Notes under the pieces: model-generated
What the model saw: only the letters and a program-made list of their open reading frames with translations
The model's database searches: none
What the model was told of the DNA's origin: nothing
Position numbers and translations under genes: made by a program
Shown: positions 19,412 through 28,580 of the stretch, piece by piece
Layout of the letters: each line of letters starts with the position of its first letter
How positions within the stretch are numbered: the first letter of the stretch is position 1
Assembly: GCA_963725255.1 (NCBI GenBank)
Contig: CAVRXV010000001.1
Coordinates: 124,001-188,000 of the forward strand
Length of the DNA: 64,000 bases
Source of the DNA: JAIEPX01 sp963725255
GTDB lineage: Bacteria > Pseudomonadota > Gammaproteobacteria > JAIEPX01
Direction of reading: 5' to 3'

Positions 19412-20046
19412 TTGGTTTATTAGGTGGAACATTTGACCCAGTTCATAACGGGCATCTCCACGTTGCAGAAAGTGTAGTAAATCAGCTCTCTCTCGATGAA
19501 ATTCGGCTTCTACCCTGTTACCATCCCGTTCATCGTCCTGAACCACAAGCGAGCCCCGAAGATCGATTAGCAATGACAAAATTAGCTTGCGATAAATTAG
19601 CTAAAATCACAGTGGATGAGCATGAAATTAGGCGCGGTGGGCCTTCGTATATGATTGATACCCTTCGCGAGTTAAAAAAAGAAAACCCACAGAACCATTA
19701 TTGTCTTATTTTGGGTAAAGATGCCTTTGATGGCTTTCATCTATGGCATGAATGGAAACATATTTTAGACTATTGTCATTTAATTATTGTTTCACGTCCC
19801 AATATTTCAACTGAATATCCTGATATTCTGAAATCGTTAATTGAAAAACATAGCACGGATTTAGTATCAGAATTATCAAACCTATCATCCGGTAAAATTT
19901 TATTCTGCTCTATCCCCCCTTTAGAAATATCTGCAACTCAATTGCGTTCTCAACTCGCTCAAAAAAAATATGATATGTCCATTATTCCTGCACCCGTATG
20001 CCTTTATATTCAAGAACATAGTCTTTATTCAGCATCTCCCGGTTAG
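19405..20046 (+). CDS. nadD: Nicotinate-nucleotide adenylyltransferase
   Basis: Joins nicotinate mononucleotide to ATP in NAD synthesis. The nucleotidyltransferase motif GGTFDPVHNGH sits near residues 7-17 and the second motif ISATQLR near residue 175. Length is 213. The natural end of the fold is YIQEHSLY; the extra SASPG and stop are encoded by an 18-base sequence that also ends purA (42536-42553). A nicotinamidase-like gene at 49580 may feed the same pathway. Confidence 0.94.
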   Translation: MLIGLLGGTFDPVHNGHLHVAESVVNQLSLDEIRLLPCYHPVHRPEPQASPEDRLAMTKLACDKLAKITVDEHEIRRGGPSYMIDTLRELKKENPQNHYCLILGKDAFDGFHLWHEWKHILDYCHLIIVSRPNISTEYPDILKSLIEKHSTDLVSELSNLSSGKILFCSIPPLEISATQLRSQLAQKKYDMSIIPAPVCLYIQEHSLYSASPG

Positions 20047-20061
20047 AAATATTAATTGTTG

Positions 20062-20090
20062 TTGACAATTCTTTTGATTATGATTAACTT
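20062..20090 (+). promoter_or_regulatory. Probable sigma-70 promoter of the outer-membrane protein gene
   Basis: TTGACA at 20062-20067 is a perfect -35 box. After 17 bases, TAACTT at 20085-20090 is a weak -10 box. The start codon lies at 20123 with GGGAG upstream. The position just after the nadD stop makes an independent promoter likely for the barrel gene inserted in this operon. Confidence 0.4.
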
Positions 20091-20122
20091 TGCATTTTTA
20101 TCATCTTATAAGGGAGTTACTG

Positions 20123-20917
20123 ATGAATAACGCAAGGATGGCGATTACTGTCGCTTTAGCACTTTCTTCCAGCATGGCATTAGCTGATGTTTTTCAATTT
20201 CAAAAAGGGTTCTATATTGGGGCTAATACTGGCGCCTCTTTTGTAACCGGCCAAACATACGATGAACTTCGACTTAGCAATACTTTTCCTGGACCATTTG
20301 CAGGTTCAAAAACCGTATTCCGAGATGAAGCCAGCGCTCGTGGGTATAACGGTGGCGCATTTTTAGGATGGAATTTTTATGTTGATCGTGAGTATATCTA
20401 TGGCCTTGAAATCTCAGGAAATGCTTACACTAATCGCGCACACCAAACCTTTTGGAGTGAAGGGAATCAAACGACTCCCACACCAGTTCATATCCTTAAT
20501 TTCGAAGAAAGTTGGGATATGAAATACTCTGCTGACATTACATTTCACCCCGGAGTTTTTGTAAGTGATTCTACCGCTCTCTACGGAATTTTAGGTGGTT
20601 CCATTGCTGAAATTAAGACCAATTTCAAGAGCGTATCCCATGCACCTGGAGTTCGTGATCGCTCTAATGACGAATCAGAGACTCTCTATGGTTTTGTGCT
20701 AGGTGCCGGTGTTCAGAAACAGCTCTGTAACAGACTCAGCATGGTTGCTTCGTACCAGTATACCTACTACGGAGATCACTCATTACGCAATCATCACATT
20801 CCTCTTCCCGCTCCAACCCTTCGTCAGGCTGGAGAGAGTAACTTTAACGGCGTTAATCACCGCACTCTTACTGTTGATACCAATGTCTTCAAACTTGGCT
20901 TACTCTATACGTTCTAA
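20123..20917 (+). CDS. Outer-membrane beta-barrel protein
   Basis: A 264-residue protein with a Sec signal (ARMAITVALALSSSMALA, cleavage after ALA near residue 22). The mature region has alternating aromatic strands (GFYIGANTGASF, GGAFLGWNFY, LYGILGGSIAEI, GFVLGAGVQKQL, SMVASYQYTYYG) and ends in KLGLLYTF. The terminal Phe is the usual BAM recognition residue. It resembles the small OmpA-like/opacity barrels common in Coxiella and Legionella. ATG at 20123 (GGGAG upstream) is preferred to the earlier in-frame start at 20090, which would put extra residues before the signal. It is followed by a strong terminator and so is its own transcription unit. Confidence 0.8.
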   Translation: MNNARMAITVALALSSSMALADVFQFQKGFYIGANTGASFVTGQTYDELRLSNTFPGPFAGSKTVFRDEASARGYNGGAFLGWNFYVDREYIYGLEISGNAYTNRAHQTFWSEGNQTTPTPVHILNFEESWDMKYSADITFHPGVFVSDSTALYGILGGSIAEIKTNFKSVSHAPGVRDRSNDESETLYGFVLGAGVQKQLCNRLSMVASYQYTYYGDHSLRNHHIPLPAPTLRQAGESNFNGVNHRTLTVDTNVFKLGLLYTF

Positions 20918-20926
20918 TCGATGGGT

Positions 20927-20955
20927 AGTAGTTCCCGCCTAGCGGGAACTACTTT
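20927..20955 (+). terminator. Intrinsic terminator after the barrel gene
   Basis: AGTAGTTCCCGC (20927-20938), a three-base loop, then GCGGGAACTACT (20942-20953): a perfect 12-bp stem followed by a short T run. It begins nine bases after the stop codon. Confidence 0.8.
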
Positions 20956-21037
20956 CTCCTACTTCCGCCCTCTTGTATTCTACTTTCTACGCATAATATG
21001 ATAAGATTTCTGTTTTTTACTCAAGAAAGGCTAGCCA

Positions 21038-21388
21038 ATGGAACCAGAACAACTCAAACAATTAGTACTATCAGTGCTTGATGATTACAAGGCACTCAAC
21101 GTTGTAGAAATCGACGTGAGAAAATTAACATCCATCACCGATACCATGATTATTTGCAGTGGAACATCAACACGTCATTTAAAAACGATATCTGAACAAG
21201 TTGTTAAACGCGCTAAAGAAAATGGCGTAGTTCCTTTAGGTGTTGAAGGAGAAGATTCTGCAGAATGGATTCTCGTGGATTTATCGGATGTGATTGTACA
21301 TATCATGCAACCTTCAGCACGTGAATTTTACAGTCTCGAAAAACTGTGGACTGCTGCCGAAGAAGTGCGTGAGAAACATGGCCGTTAA
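21038..21388 (+). CDS. rsfS: Ribosomal silencing factor RsfS
   Basis: Binds uL14 on the 50S subunit and blocks 30S joining when nutrients are low. The 116-residue protein has the family core ITDTMIICSGTSTRHLKTISE and GEDSAEWILVDLSDVIVHIM, ending in the typical FYSLEKLW. ATG follows AAAGG. It overlaps rlmH by 11 bases and starts the rsfS-rlmH-mrdA-rodA unit. Confidence 0.95.
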   Translation: MEPEQLKQLVLSVLDDYKALNVVEIDVRKLTSITDTMIICSGTSTRHLKTISEQVVKRAKENGVVPLGVEGEDSAEWILVDLSDVIVHIMQPSAREFYSLEKLWTAAEEVREKHGR

Positions 21389-21848
21389 ATTGATTGCCGT
21401 GGGCCGTAATATGCCCGACTGGGTCAACGAAGCTTTTCATGATTATGTTAAGCGATTGCCTGCTGAATATGCTATTGATATTCTTGAAGTACGTCCCGAA
21501 ATTCGTGGGAAAAATGAGAATATCGCGAAAATTATCGAACGTGAAGGTGAAAAGATTCTTAAGGCGGTACCTGATCAATATACTATCATTGCGTTGGATG
21601 AACGTGGTACTCCCTGGAATACCCAACAATTAGCAACACAACTGAAACAATGGCGTGAAGAGCAAAAGAAAATTTGCCTGGTAATAGGCGGGCCCGACGG
21701 CTTATCAGATGCCTGTCGGCAACGAGCGCATCAAATATGGTCATTATCGCCGCTCACCTTGCCTCATCCTCTGGTGCGTGTCATTATAGCTGAGCAAATT
21801 TATCGTGCTTGGAGTATCTTAACTCATCATCCTTATCATCGAGCGTAA
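21378..21848 (+). CDS. rlmH: 23S rRNA pseudouridine-1915 N3-methyltransferase
   Basis: A SPOUT-family enzyme that methylates pseudouridine 1915 of 23S rRNA. 156 residues. The SAM-binding knot is visible in ALDERGTPWNTQQLA, CLVIGGPDGL and PLTLPHPLVRVIIAEQIYRA, and the protein ends with the invariant HHPYHRA. ATG at 21378 lies inside the end of rsfS and matches the family start (MAVKLIAVGRNMPDWV). Confidence 0.97.
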   Translation: MAVKLIAVGRNMPDWVNEAFHDYVKRLPAEYAIDILEVRPEIRGKNENIAKIIEREGEKILKAVPDQYTIIALDERGTPWNTQQLATQLKQWREEQKKICLVIGGPDGLSDACRQRAHQIWSLSPLTLPHPLVRVIIAEQIYRAWSILTHHPYHRA

Positions 21849-21853
21849 TTTAC

Positions 21854-23701
21854 ATGGCACCGCGCCTCACGATTAAAAATTATCATTCAGAAACGAATTT
21901 GTTCACGCAGCGCGTGTTTACTGCCGCTATTATTATTCTCGTACTGACTTTTTGCTTAGTCGCGCGACTTTTTTATTTACAAATAATTCAACATAATCGC
22001 TATACAACGCTCTCATTGCAAAATCAGCAAGTACTCATTCCCATCGAACCCAATCGCGGCCTTATTTATGATCGCAACGGTGTATTATTAGCTGAAAATA
22101 TGCCTAGTTTTAGTTTGGATATTATTCCTGACCACGTACCTGATCTTCGTAAAACACTGACTGATTTACGCACTCTTTTTGATATTGATGATGAAGCTGT
22201 GCAGCAATTTTACAAACAACGCCGCCAACATCGATCTTTCGAACCCGTTTCTTTGAAATTGAATCTTACTGATGATGAAGTAGCGCGATTTTATGTGAAT
22301 CTCTTTCGATTTCCCGGTGTCACAATTAACGCCCGTTTATTACGCAATTATCCTTTAGGGCCTGATAGTGTGACAGTGCTCGGTTATGTTGGACGCATCA
22401 ATGAAAAAGAATTAAAAGAGATTGATACAGCAAATTACAGTGCTTCAAACTACATCGGTAAAATCGGTATAGAACATTATTATGAAGACGAATTGCACGG
22501 CAGTGTGGGCTACAATCAGGTAGAAGTGAATGCTTCTGGGCAAATAGTCAGAGTTCTAAAACGTTTTCCTCCTATCCCAGGCGATAATCTTTATTTGAGT
22601 ATCGATAGCAAATTACAACATGTTGCACATCAAGCTTTTGAAGGTGAACGTGGAGGGTTAGTTGCGATAGATCCTACTACAGGAAAGGTATTGGCGATGG
22701 TGAGTCATCCCAATTATGATCCTAATTTATTTGTGAATGGAATTAGTAACGGCGACTATCAACAATTACGAGAAGCATCAGATAGACCGCTCTACAATCG
22801 AGCTGTGAGAGGTCAGTATCCTTTTGGTTCAACGATTAAACCATATTATGCATTGCAGGCTCTCAACGAAGAAGTAGTTTCTCCAGAAGACAGCATTTAT
22901 TGTAATGGGTATTTTCAATTACCGGGTGTTTCAAGAGAATGGCATGACTGGAATCATAAAAAAGGCGGACATGGTCGTACCAATTTGCACGATGCTATCA
23001 TGCAATCTTGTGATATTTATTTTTATACTCTGGCTCATAAAATGGGCATCTCAAAAATGGATGATATTTTACGTGAATTTGGTTTTGGAGAATTGACACA
23101 CATCGATATGCATGAAGAAATTCCTGGCGTTGTTGCCTCACCCGATTGGAAGAAAAAAACTCAACATACACGTTGGTATCCGGGTGATACAATTATTTCT
23201 GGCATAGGACAAGGATTTATGTTGGCAACACCGATACAGCTCGCCAGTGCAACAGCCACTCTTTCACAACGTGGAATTCGTTATCAACCACAGTTGCTAC
23301 ACAAAGTTGAAAAACCAACAGGCCAAATTATTACTCAGGCGCCTATTTTAAAAAAACCTGTAGTCATGAAAGTGGAAGACGATTGGGATATTGTGATCAA
23401 TGCGATGAAAGATGTGATAAGTAGTCCTCAGGGAACGGCGTATGTAAAGTTTGGTCATCCTGATTTGTATACGGCTGCGGGTAAAACAGGAACGGCTCAA
23501 GTCTACAGACCTTCCTCTTTATCTGATAAAAAAGATGAAGAGGTAGAAGAAAAATATCGCGATAATTCATTATTTATTGCGTTTGCACCCGTAGACAAAC
23601 CACAAATAGCGGTAGCAGTCATTGCAGAAAATTCTCATGCCGCTGCTAAAGTGGCTCGTGCAGTACTCGATGCTTTTTTTATCAGGAGTTCCGATGAATA
23701 A
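21854..23701 (+). CDS. mrdA: Penicillin-binding protein 2
   Basis: The transpeptidase of the elongasome that crosslinks peptidoglycan with RodA. 615 residues with one N-terminal membrane helix (about 20-40). The non-penicillin-binding domain follows (GLIYDRNGVLLAENMPSFSL), then the transpeptidase domain with SxxK (FGSTIKP), SxN-type SCD (MQSCDIYFY) and KTG (KTGTAQV). ATG at 21854 is preferred to 21809, which would overlap rlmH without a ribosome site. The 3' end overlaps rodA by eight bases. Confidence 0.97.
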   Translation: MAPRLTIKNYHSETNLFTQRVFTAAIIILVLTFCLVARLFYLQIIQHNRYTTLSLQNQQVLIPIEPNRGLIYDRNGVLLAENMPSFSLDIIPDHVPDLRKTLTDLRTLFDIDDEAVQQFYKQRRQHRSFEPVSLKLNLTDDEVARFYVNLFRFPGVTINARLLRNYPLGPDSVTVLGYVGRINEKELKEIDTANYSASNYIGKIGIEHYYEDELHGSVGYNQVEVNASGQIVRVLKRFPPIPGDNLYLSIDSKLQHVAHQAFEGERGGLVAIDPTTGKVLAMVSHPNYDPNLFVNGISNGDYQQLREASDRPLYNRAVRGQYPFGSTIKPYYALQALNEEVVSPEDSIYCNGYFQLPGVSREWHDWNHKKGGHGRTNLHDAIMQSCDIYFYTLAHKMGISKMDDILREFGFGELTHIDMHEEIPGVVASPDWKKKTQHTRWYPGDTIISGIGQGFMLATPIQLASATATLSQRGIRYQPQLLHKVEKPTGQIITQAPILKKPVVMKVEDDWDIVINAMKDVISSPQGTAYVKFGHPDLYTAAGKTGTAQVYRPSSLSDKKDEEVEEKYRDNSLFIAFAPVDKPQIAVAVIAENSHAAAKVARAVLDAFFIRSSDE

Positions 23702-24815
23702 AAGTGCAAAAAAATATATTCAGACGATGAACGATTCGTTCTGGAGTTCAATACACATCGATTTAACGCTATTAAGTTTGATTACCATTCTTATGGCTAT
23801 AGGATTAATAATATTATACAGTGCCGGAAACCAGAGTATTTCACAATTATCGAGTCAAGCCATTCGACTCGGTATCGCTTTAATTGTCATGTTGGTATTT
23901 GCGCAAATTCCTCCAAATAAATATTACCAATGGATTCCCATTATTTTTATTATCGGTATTTTACTCTTAGTTGCTGTTGATATTGTTGGTCACATTGGTA
24001 AAGGGGCTCAGCGTTGGTTAAGTCTAGGCGTCGTTCGATTTCAACCTTCCGAAATTATGAAATTAGCCGCACCCATGATTTTAGCCTGGTATTTACATGA
24101 TAAACCCCTCCCACCTTCTCTTAAAATTTTATTCTACAGTATCACAATGCTGATATTCCCTGTTTTGCTTGTTGCAAAACAACCAGATCTTGGAACCGCA
24201 ATTCTAATTTTAGCGGCAGGGGCATCAGTACTACTCCTTGCTGGATTGGGATGGCGGTTAATTGCTATTGCGACAGGACTAGTGTTGGCGAGCCTTCCTG
24301 CCGTTTGGTATTTTTTACACGATTTTCAGCGTAAGCGTGTTCTGACTCTTTTCGATCCTGAACGAGATCCACTCGGCTCTGGCTATCATATTATTCAATC
24401 TAAAATTGCTATTGGATCTGGGGGGCTGTTTGGTAAAGGCTGGTTAAACGGAACTCAATCTCACTTACAATTTTTACCAGAACATTCTACTGATTTTATT
24501 TTTGCAGTAGCAGGCGAAGAATTCGGTTTTATGGGAAGTGTTGCACTCATCATTTTACTACTCGCGATAGTGGGTAGAGGTTTGTATATTAGTCTCCAAG
24601 CTCAAGATACCTTTTCTCGATTGTTGGCGGGAAGTATAACCCTCACTTTTTTCATTTGCTTTTTTGTCAACATGGGAATGGTTAGCGGAATTTTGCCCGT
24701 TGTAGGTATCCCATTACCTTTAGTGAGTTATGGTGGAACTTCCATGGTTACGATTATGGCTGGATTTGGTATTTTAATGTCTATCCATACTCATCGACAA
24801 CTTATTCGACGGTAG
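23694..24815 (+). CDS. rodA: Rod-shape glycosyltransferase RodA
   Basis: A SEDS-family peptidoglycan polymerase and partner of PBP2. 373 residues, about ten membrane helices. Family motifs include GKGAQRWLSLG, RFQPSEIMKLA, FLPEHSTDFIFAVAGEEFGF and GIPLPLVSYGGTSM. The Asp in HSTDF matches the catalytic residue of the family. ATG at 23694 lies inside the end of mrdA. Confidence 0.97.
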   Translation: MNKSAKKYIQTMNDSFWSSIHIDLTLLSLITILMAIGLIILYSAGNQSISQLSSQAIRLGIALIVMLVFAQIPPNKYYQWIPIIFIIGILLLVAVDIVGHIGKGAQRWLSLGVVRFQPSEIMKLAAPMILAWYLHDKPLPPSLKILFYSITMLIFPVLLVAKQPDLGTAILILAAGASVLLLAGLGWRLIAIATGLVLASLPAVWYFLHDFQRKRVLTLFDPERDPLGSGYHIIQSKIAIGSGGLFGKGWLNGTQSHLQFLPEHSTDFIFAVAGEEFGFMGSVALIILLLAIVGRGLYISLQAQDTFSRLLAGSITLTFFICFFVNMGMVSGILPVVGIPLPLVSYGGTSMVTIMAGFGILMSIHTHRQLIRR

Positions 24816-24821
24816 CTAATT

Positions 24822-25568
24822 ATGTCAAATCTAAACGCCACACCATTTTCAATTCGCTGTATTGGTGATGCTGTTTTATTTGCACCCACTAAGCTTGTTC
24901 AATTTACACCAGAAGAAGATATTGAGGGCTGTATTAGCAAAATGATGCAATCATTGAATGATCATTGTGGCGTTGGAATTGCTGCGAATCAATGCGCAAA
25001 TATCCCTTCCCCTGTCCCCAGTATCATCATTATTAATCCTGTCAATCCACAAACCCGCATCACAGCTAAAGTACGATATCCTGACGAAATCGTTCCAGAA
25101 ACAGATATACTGATTAATCCAGTGATTATTGAACGTTCGCCCGAAACTCATTGTCCTGGAGAAGGCTGTTTGAGTATCCCTTGCCCATTTAGAGGAAAAG
25201 TGAGACGGCACCGATGGATCGTCGTTCAATATTACGATGTTCATGGAAACAAACATGAAAAAAAACATTCCGATATGACAGCTCAGATCATTCAACATGA
25301 GACTGAACATTTACAAGGAATTCTTTTTCTTCATAAACTGCTTCAAGAGTTGAATCCATCTCAAAAAGAGCAGTTTGTTGAGTTAATCGATGAAGTTATT
25401 AATCATCCCCGATCATTAGAAAATCTTCCAACATCGCCTTATTTTGCCTTTGACCGAGATAAGAATGGCGACCTAATGATTATGGAAGACTATATTATCC
25501 ATGCTTTATCTCAACTAGATCCTACTCTGCTTGAGACTATCCGCAATACTGCTCTCAAATCAGGTTGA
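24822..25568 (+). CDS. def: Peptide deformylase family protein
   Basis: Removes the formyl group from nascent proteins. The three deformylase motifs are present: GVGIAANQ (motif I), EGCLSIP (motif II, metal Cys) and QHETEH (motif III, HExxH-type metal ligands). At 248 residues it is longer than E. coli Def (169), with an insertion between motifs I and II (about residues 65-100) and a C-terminal extension. It is probably a paralogue of the main enzyme. It starts six bases after rodA, an unusual neighbour for def. Confidence 0.88.
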   Translation: MSNLNATPFSIRCIGDAVLFAPTKLVQFTPEEDIEGCISKMMQSLNDHCGVGIAANQCANIPSPVPSIIIINPVNPQTRITAKVRYPDEIVPETDILINPVIIERSPETHCPGEGCLSIPCPFRGKVRRHRWIVVQYYDVHGNKHEKKHSDMTAQIIQHETEHLQGILFLHKLLQELNPSQKEQFVELIDEVINHPRSLENLPTSPYFAFDRDKNGDLMIMEDYIIHALSQLDPTLLETIRNTALKSG

Positions 25569-25749
25569 TAGTCTAATCAAGCTCGAGTAATATTGGTCCT
25601 GCTAACCCTTATGTTGCATTACTAGTAGTAATGTAAATTTGTGGTAACCCGCTAGAATGGCATAGACGTTCAGATTTTGTTCAGGTTGGGCATAATATGG
25701 ACGTTACCATCATGTGGTAAATAGTTAAAACAACAGATAGGAATCTACC

Positions 25750-26778
25750 ATGACATTCAGAACCAAATGCCTCGTTTTAGTGGGCACGTTGCTAACAGCC
25801 TTCAGTTTTACCACACTCTCCTTTGCAGAAAACGCGTCAACAATTGACAATTCAGTTAATCAATTTATTGAAAAAATGGTCGACAAACATGATTTTGATG
25901 AATCGTATTTGAAAAATTTATTTTCGCAAATTCATATGGATCCTGTGGTCGTTGATAAAATGAATAAACCGTACGAAGCTAAACCTTGGACTGAATATAA
26001 AAATTATTTTATATCCGAGGAGCGAGTGAATCACGGTGCTCAATATTGGCAAGAGCACGCAAAAGAATTAGCTCAAGCGGAAAGAACCTACGGGGTGCCA
26101 GCCAGCATCATAGTGGCAATTATCGGGGTAGAGTCTAAATATGGCACTAAACAAGGTGATTTTCCCATTTTTCAATCACTAGCAACATTGGCTTTTAATT
26201 ATCCTAGTCGATCAGCTTTTTTTACTTCAGAGCTTGAAAATTATTTATTGTTATCACGAGAACAAAATTTCAACCCGCTCACAATTAAGGGTTCTCATGC
26301 TGGTGCCATCGGTAAACCGCAATTTATGCCCAGCAGCTATCGTCACTACGCTGTTGCTTTAAATGGTGGTAAACAAGCTGATTTAATCAATAACGATGGT
26401 GATGTCATTAGCAGCGTTGCTAACTATTTTAAACGAAATGGCTGGAAAGAAAACCAACTCGTAATTTTACCTGCTAAAGCGACACAAAATGCATTAAAAA
26501 CTATCAAACAAGAGCCACTCAAACTCAATTCTACATTAGGTGAATTGCGAAAATTAGGCGTGACAGTGGATGAGAAATTACCCGCAGATACAACGGCTAG
26601 TTTTTTCTCTGTTGAATATAATCATCAACCGCAATATTGGGTAGCTCTCAATAATTTTGAAGCGATTACTCGCTACAATCATAATATGCAATATGCTTTA
26701 GTGGTTTACGAATTCTCTAAAGCCATCGAGAATAAACGGCTTGCAACTCAAAGAGACCACAGTGAGCAAGAAACCTGA
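25750..26778 (+). CDS. mltB: Lytic murein transglycosylase B
   Basis: Cleaves peptidoglycan glycan strands in the periplasm. 342 residues, Sec signal with cleavage near SFAEN (about residue 26). The catalytic Glu is in AIIGVESKYG, and the downstream family motifs GAIGKPQFMPSSY and DLINNDGDVISSVANYF are present. There is no lipobox, so it is a soluble form. It follows a 181-bp gap that should hold its promoter. In other gammaproteobacteria mltB-like genes also lie near mrdA-rodA. Confidence 0.93.
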   Translation: MTFRTKCLVLVGTLLTAFSFTTLSFAENASTIDNSVNQFIEKMVDKHDFDESYLKNLFSQIHMDPVVVDKMNKPYEAKPWTEYKNYFISEERVNHGAQYWQEHAKELAQAERTYGVPASIIVAIIGVESKYGTKQGDFPIFQSLATLAFNYPSRSAFFTSELENYLLLSREQNFNPLTIKGSHAGAIGKPQFMPSSYRHYAVALNGGKQADLINNDGDVISSVANYFKRNGWKENQLVILPAKATQNALKTIKQEPLKLNSTLGELRKLGVTVDEKLPADTTASFFSVEYNHQPQYWVALNNFEAITRYNHNMQYALVVYEFSKAIENKRLATQRDHSEQET

Positions 26779-28480
26779 TATTAATCTCACCGAAGCGATT
26801 GAAAAGCATCAGCAAGGATTTTGGGAAGAAGCTGAAAAACTCTACCTAAAATTCCTTGCTGACAATCCTCAAAATCTTGATGTATTGCATCTGTTGGGAA
26901 TATTATACGGACAAAAAAGAGATTATAAAACCGCAGAAAACTATTTATCTCAGGTGTTAAAACTTGCTCCTGACAATGCCACCTACCATAATAGTATGGC
27001 GAACATAAAAAAACATCTCAATGATACTCCAGGAGCGATCGAACACTATAATCAAGCTATAAAATTTAATCCAAACTCCACCACTTCTCTCAATAATTTA
27101 GCTCTAATCTATATACAAGAAAATCGCACAGCAGAGGCTCAAGAATTAGCGGATAAAGCCTTATCTCTTAATCCTCATGACGCGGAATCACACTTTAATT
27201 TTGCATTAATTTCCATAAAACTCAACAAAGTCTCACAAGCAATAGACGAGTTACGTAAAACACTCGATTTAAATCCAATGCATCATCAAGCACGTTATAC
27301 ATTGGCACAGCAGCTTCAAGCTTCGAATCAACATCATCTTGATGAAGCAATACATTTATATCAAATATTACTTGAATCACAACCTGATTTTACTGATGCC
27401 TGGACAAATTACGCATCAGCATTATTGATAAAAAATAATACCAAAGAAGCCATCGATATTTTTTATCGAGTATTAGATATGGACCCTGAACACTATGAAG
27501 CCCATTATAATTTAGGTTGTATATTACTCACTAAACATGCATTAAAACCCGCGTTGGAACACTTTCTAAAAGCGCTCTATAAAAAACCGACACCCGAAGC
27601 TTACTACAATATAGGTATGATTTATTCTTACCAAGATCATCACGGTGAAGCTATTACCTATCTTAAAAAAGCGATAGAAATTAAATCGGATTATTTTGCA
27701 GCCTATAATAATTTAGGTACTGTCTATTTAAAAATTGAAGACTTACCTAACGCGATTGAGAATTTTCAATCGGCACTCAAACTTCAACCAGACAATGAAG
27801 AAGTTAAATATATTCTATCAGCACTTAAACAAGAAAATTCTCCTGATCAAGCACCCAATGAATATATCGAACATCTCTTTGATCAGTATGCACCTCATTT
27901 TGATCAGCATTTAATCGAGCATTTAAAATATACAACGCCAAAATTATTGCATGATGCAGTAATGTCTGAAATTCATGATAATTTACATCTTCGACAAGTT
28001 CTCGATTTAGGGTGTGGCACAGGCTTAGCAGGCGCGCTTTTTAAAGACATAGCCCATCCATTGATCGGCGTTGATCTCTCCAAAAATATGATAGAAATTC
28101 TGCAGGAAAAAGATATTTACGATGAACTCATCGTCGGAGATTTACGTAAATCACTCCAAGACCATCTTAACAACGAAATAATTATTGCTGCAGACGTATT
28201 ACCTTATATAGGTGATTTATCAGAATTATTTCACGATGTCGCTAACGCTCTTAGTCCCAATGGATTATTTGGATTTTCAATTGAAATTGCACCTGACAAT
28301 ATTTCTACCTATTCTCTACAAACTTCCATTCGTTACGCACATGCTCCAGAATACATTAAAAAGCTTGCATCGCAAGAAAATTTAATACTTTTATCTCAAA
28401 AGGAAATAACCCTACGTTTGCAACGCAACCAACCCCTTCGAGGCATGTTGTTTATACTTCTAGCGGCTCATACGCATTAA
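26762..28480 (+). CDS. TPR-repeat methyltransferase
   Basis: A cytoplasmic fusion protein of 572 residues. About eight or nine TPR repeats occupy residues 5-340 (for example HLLGILYGQKRDYKTAENYL, NNLALIYIQENRTAEAQELA, YNIGMIYSYQDHHGEAITYL). A class I SAM-dependent methyltransferase domain follows from about 380, with motif I LDLGCGTGLAGALF and the acidic loop GVDLSKNM. Similar fusions are annotated in Coxiella and Legionella; the substrate is unknown. GTG at 26762 is chosen (AAAGAGA upstream) over TTG at 26741. Either start overlaps the mltB end. Confidence 0.82.
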   Translation: MSKKPDINLTEAIEKHQQGFWEEAEKLYLKFLADNPQNLDVLHLLGILYGQKRDYKTAENYLSQVLKLAPDNATYHNSMANIKKHLNDTPGAIEHYNQAIKFNPNSTTSLNNLALIYIQENRTAEAQELADKALSLNPHDAESHFNFALISIKLNKVSQAIDELRKTLDLNPMHHQARYTLAQQLQASNQHHLDEAIHLYQILLESQPDFTDAWTNYASALLIKNNTKEAIDIFYRVLDMDPEHYEAHYNLGCILLTKHALKPALEHFLKALYKKPTPEAYYNIGMIYSYQDHHGEAITYLKKAIEIKSDYFAAYNNLGTVYLKIEDLPNAIENFQSALKLQPDNEEVKYILSALKQENSPDQAPNEYIEHLFDQYAPHFDQHLIEHLKYTTPKLLHDAVMSEIHDNLHLRQVLDLGCGTGLAGALFKDIAHPLIGVDLSKNMIEILQEKDIYDELIVGDLRKSLQDHLNNEIIIAADVLPYIGDLSELFHDVANALSPNGLFGFSIEIAPDNISTYSLQTSIRYAHAPEYIKKLASQENLILLSQKEITLRLQRNQPLRGMLFILLAAHTH

Positions 28481-28486
28481 AGCATT

Positions 28487-28502
28487 GGCGTCGCGTCTTG
28501 AG
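28487..28502. repeat. Left copy of a 16-bp inverted repeat around the LuxR relic
   Basis: GGCGTCGCGTCTTGAG. Its exact reverse complement lies at 29469-29484. It starts six bases after the stop of the TPR-methyltransferase gene. Confidence 0.6.
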
Positions 28503-28580
28503 TTGTGAGAGGTTTTGCTAATTTACAAACTTTTTATTGTGAATTGATCTTTAGAAGTATTAGCGTTTAATAACATTAAT

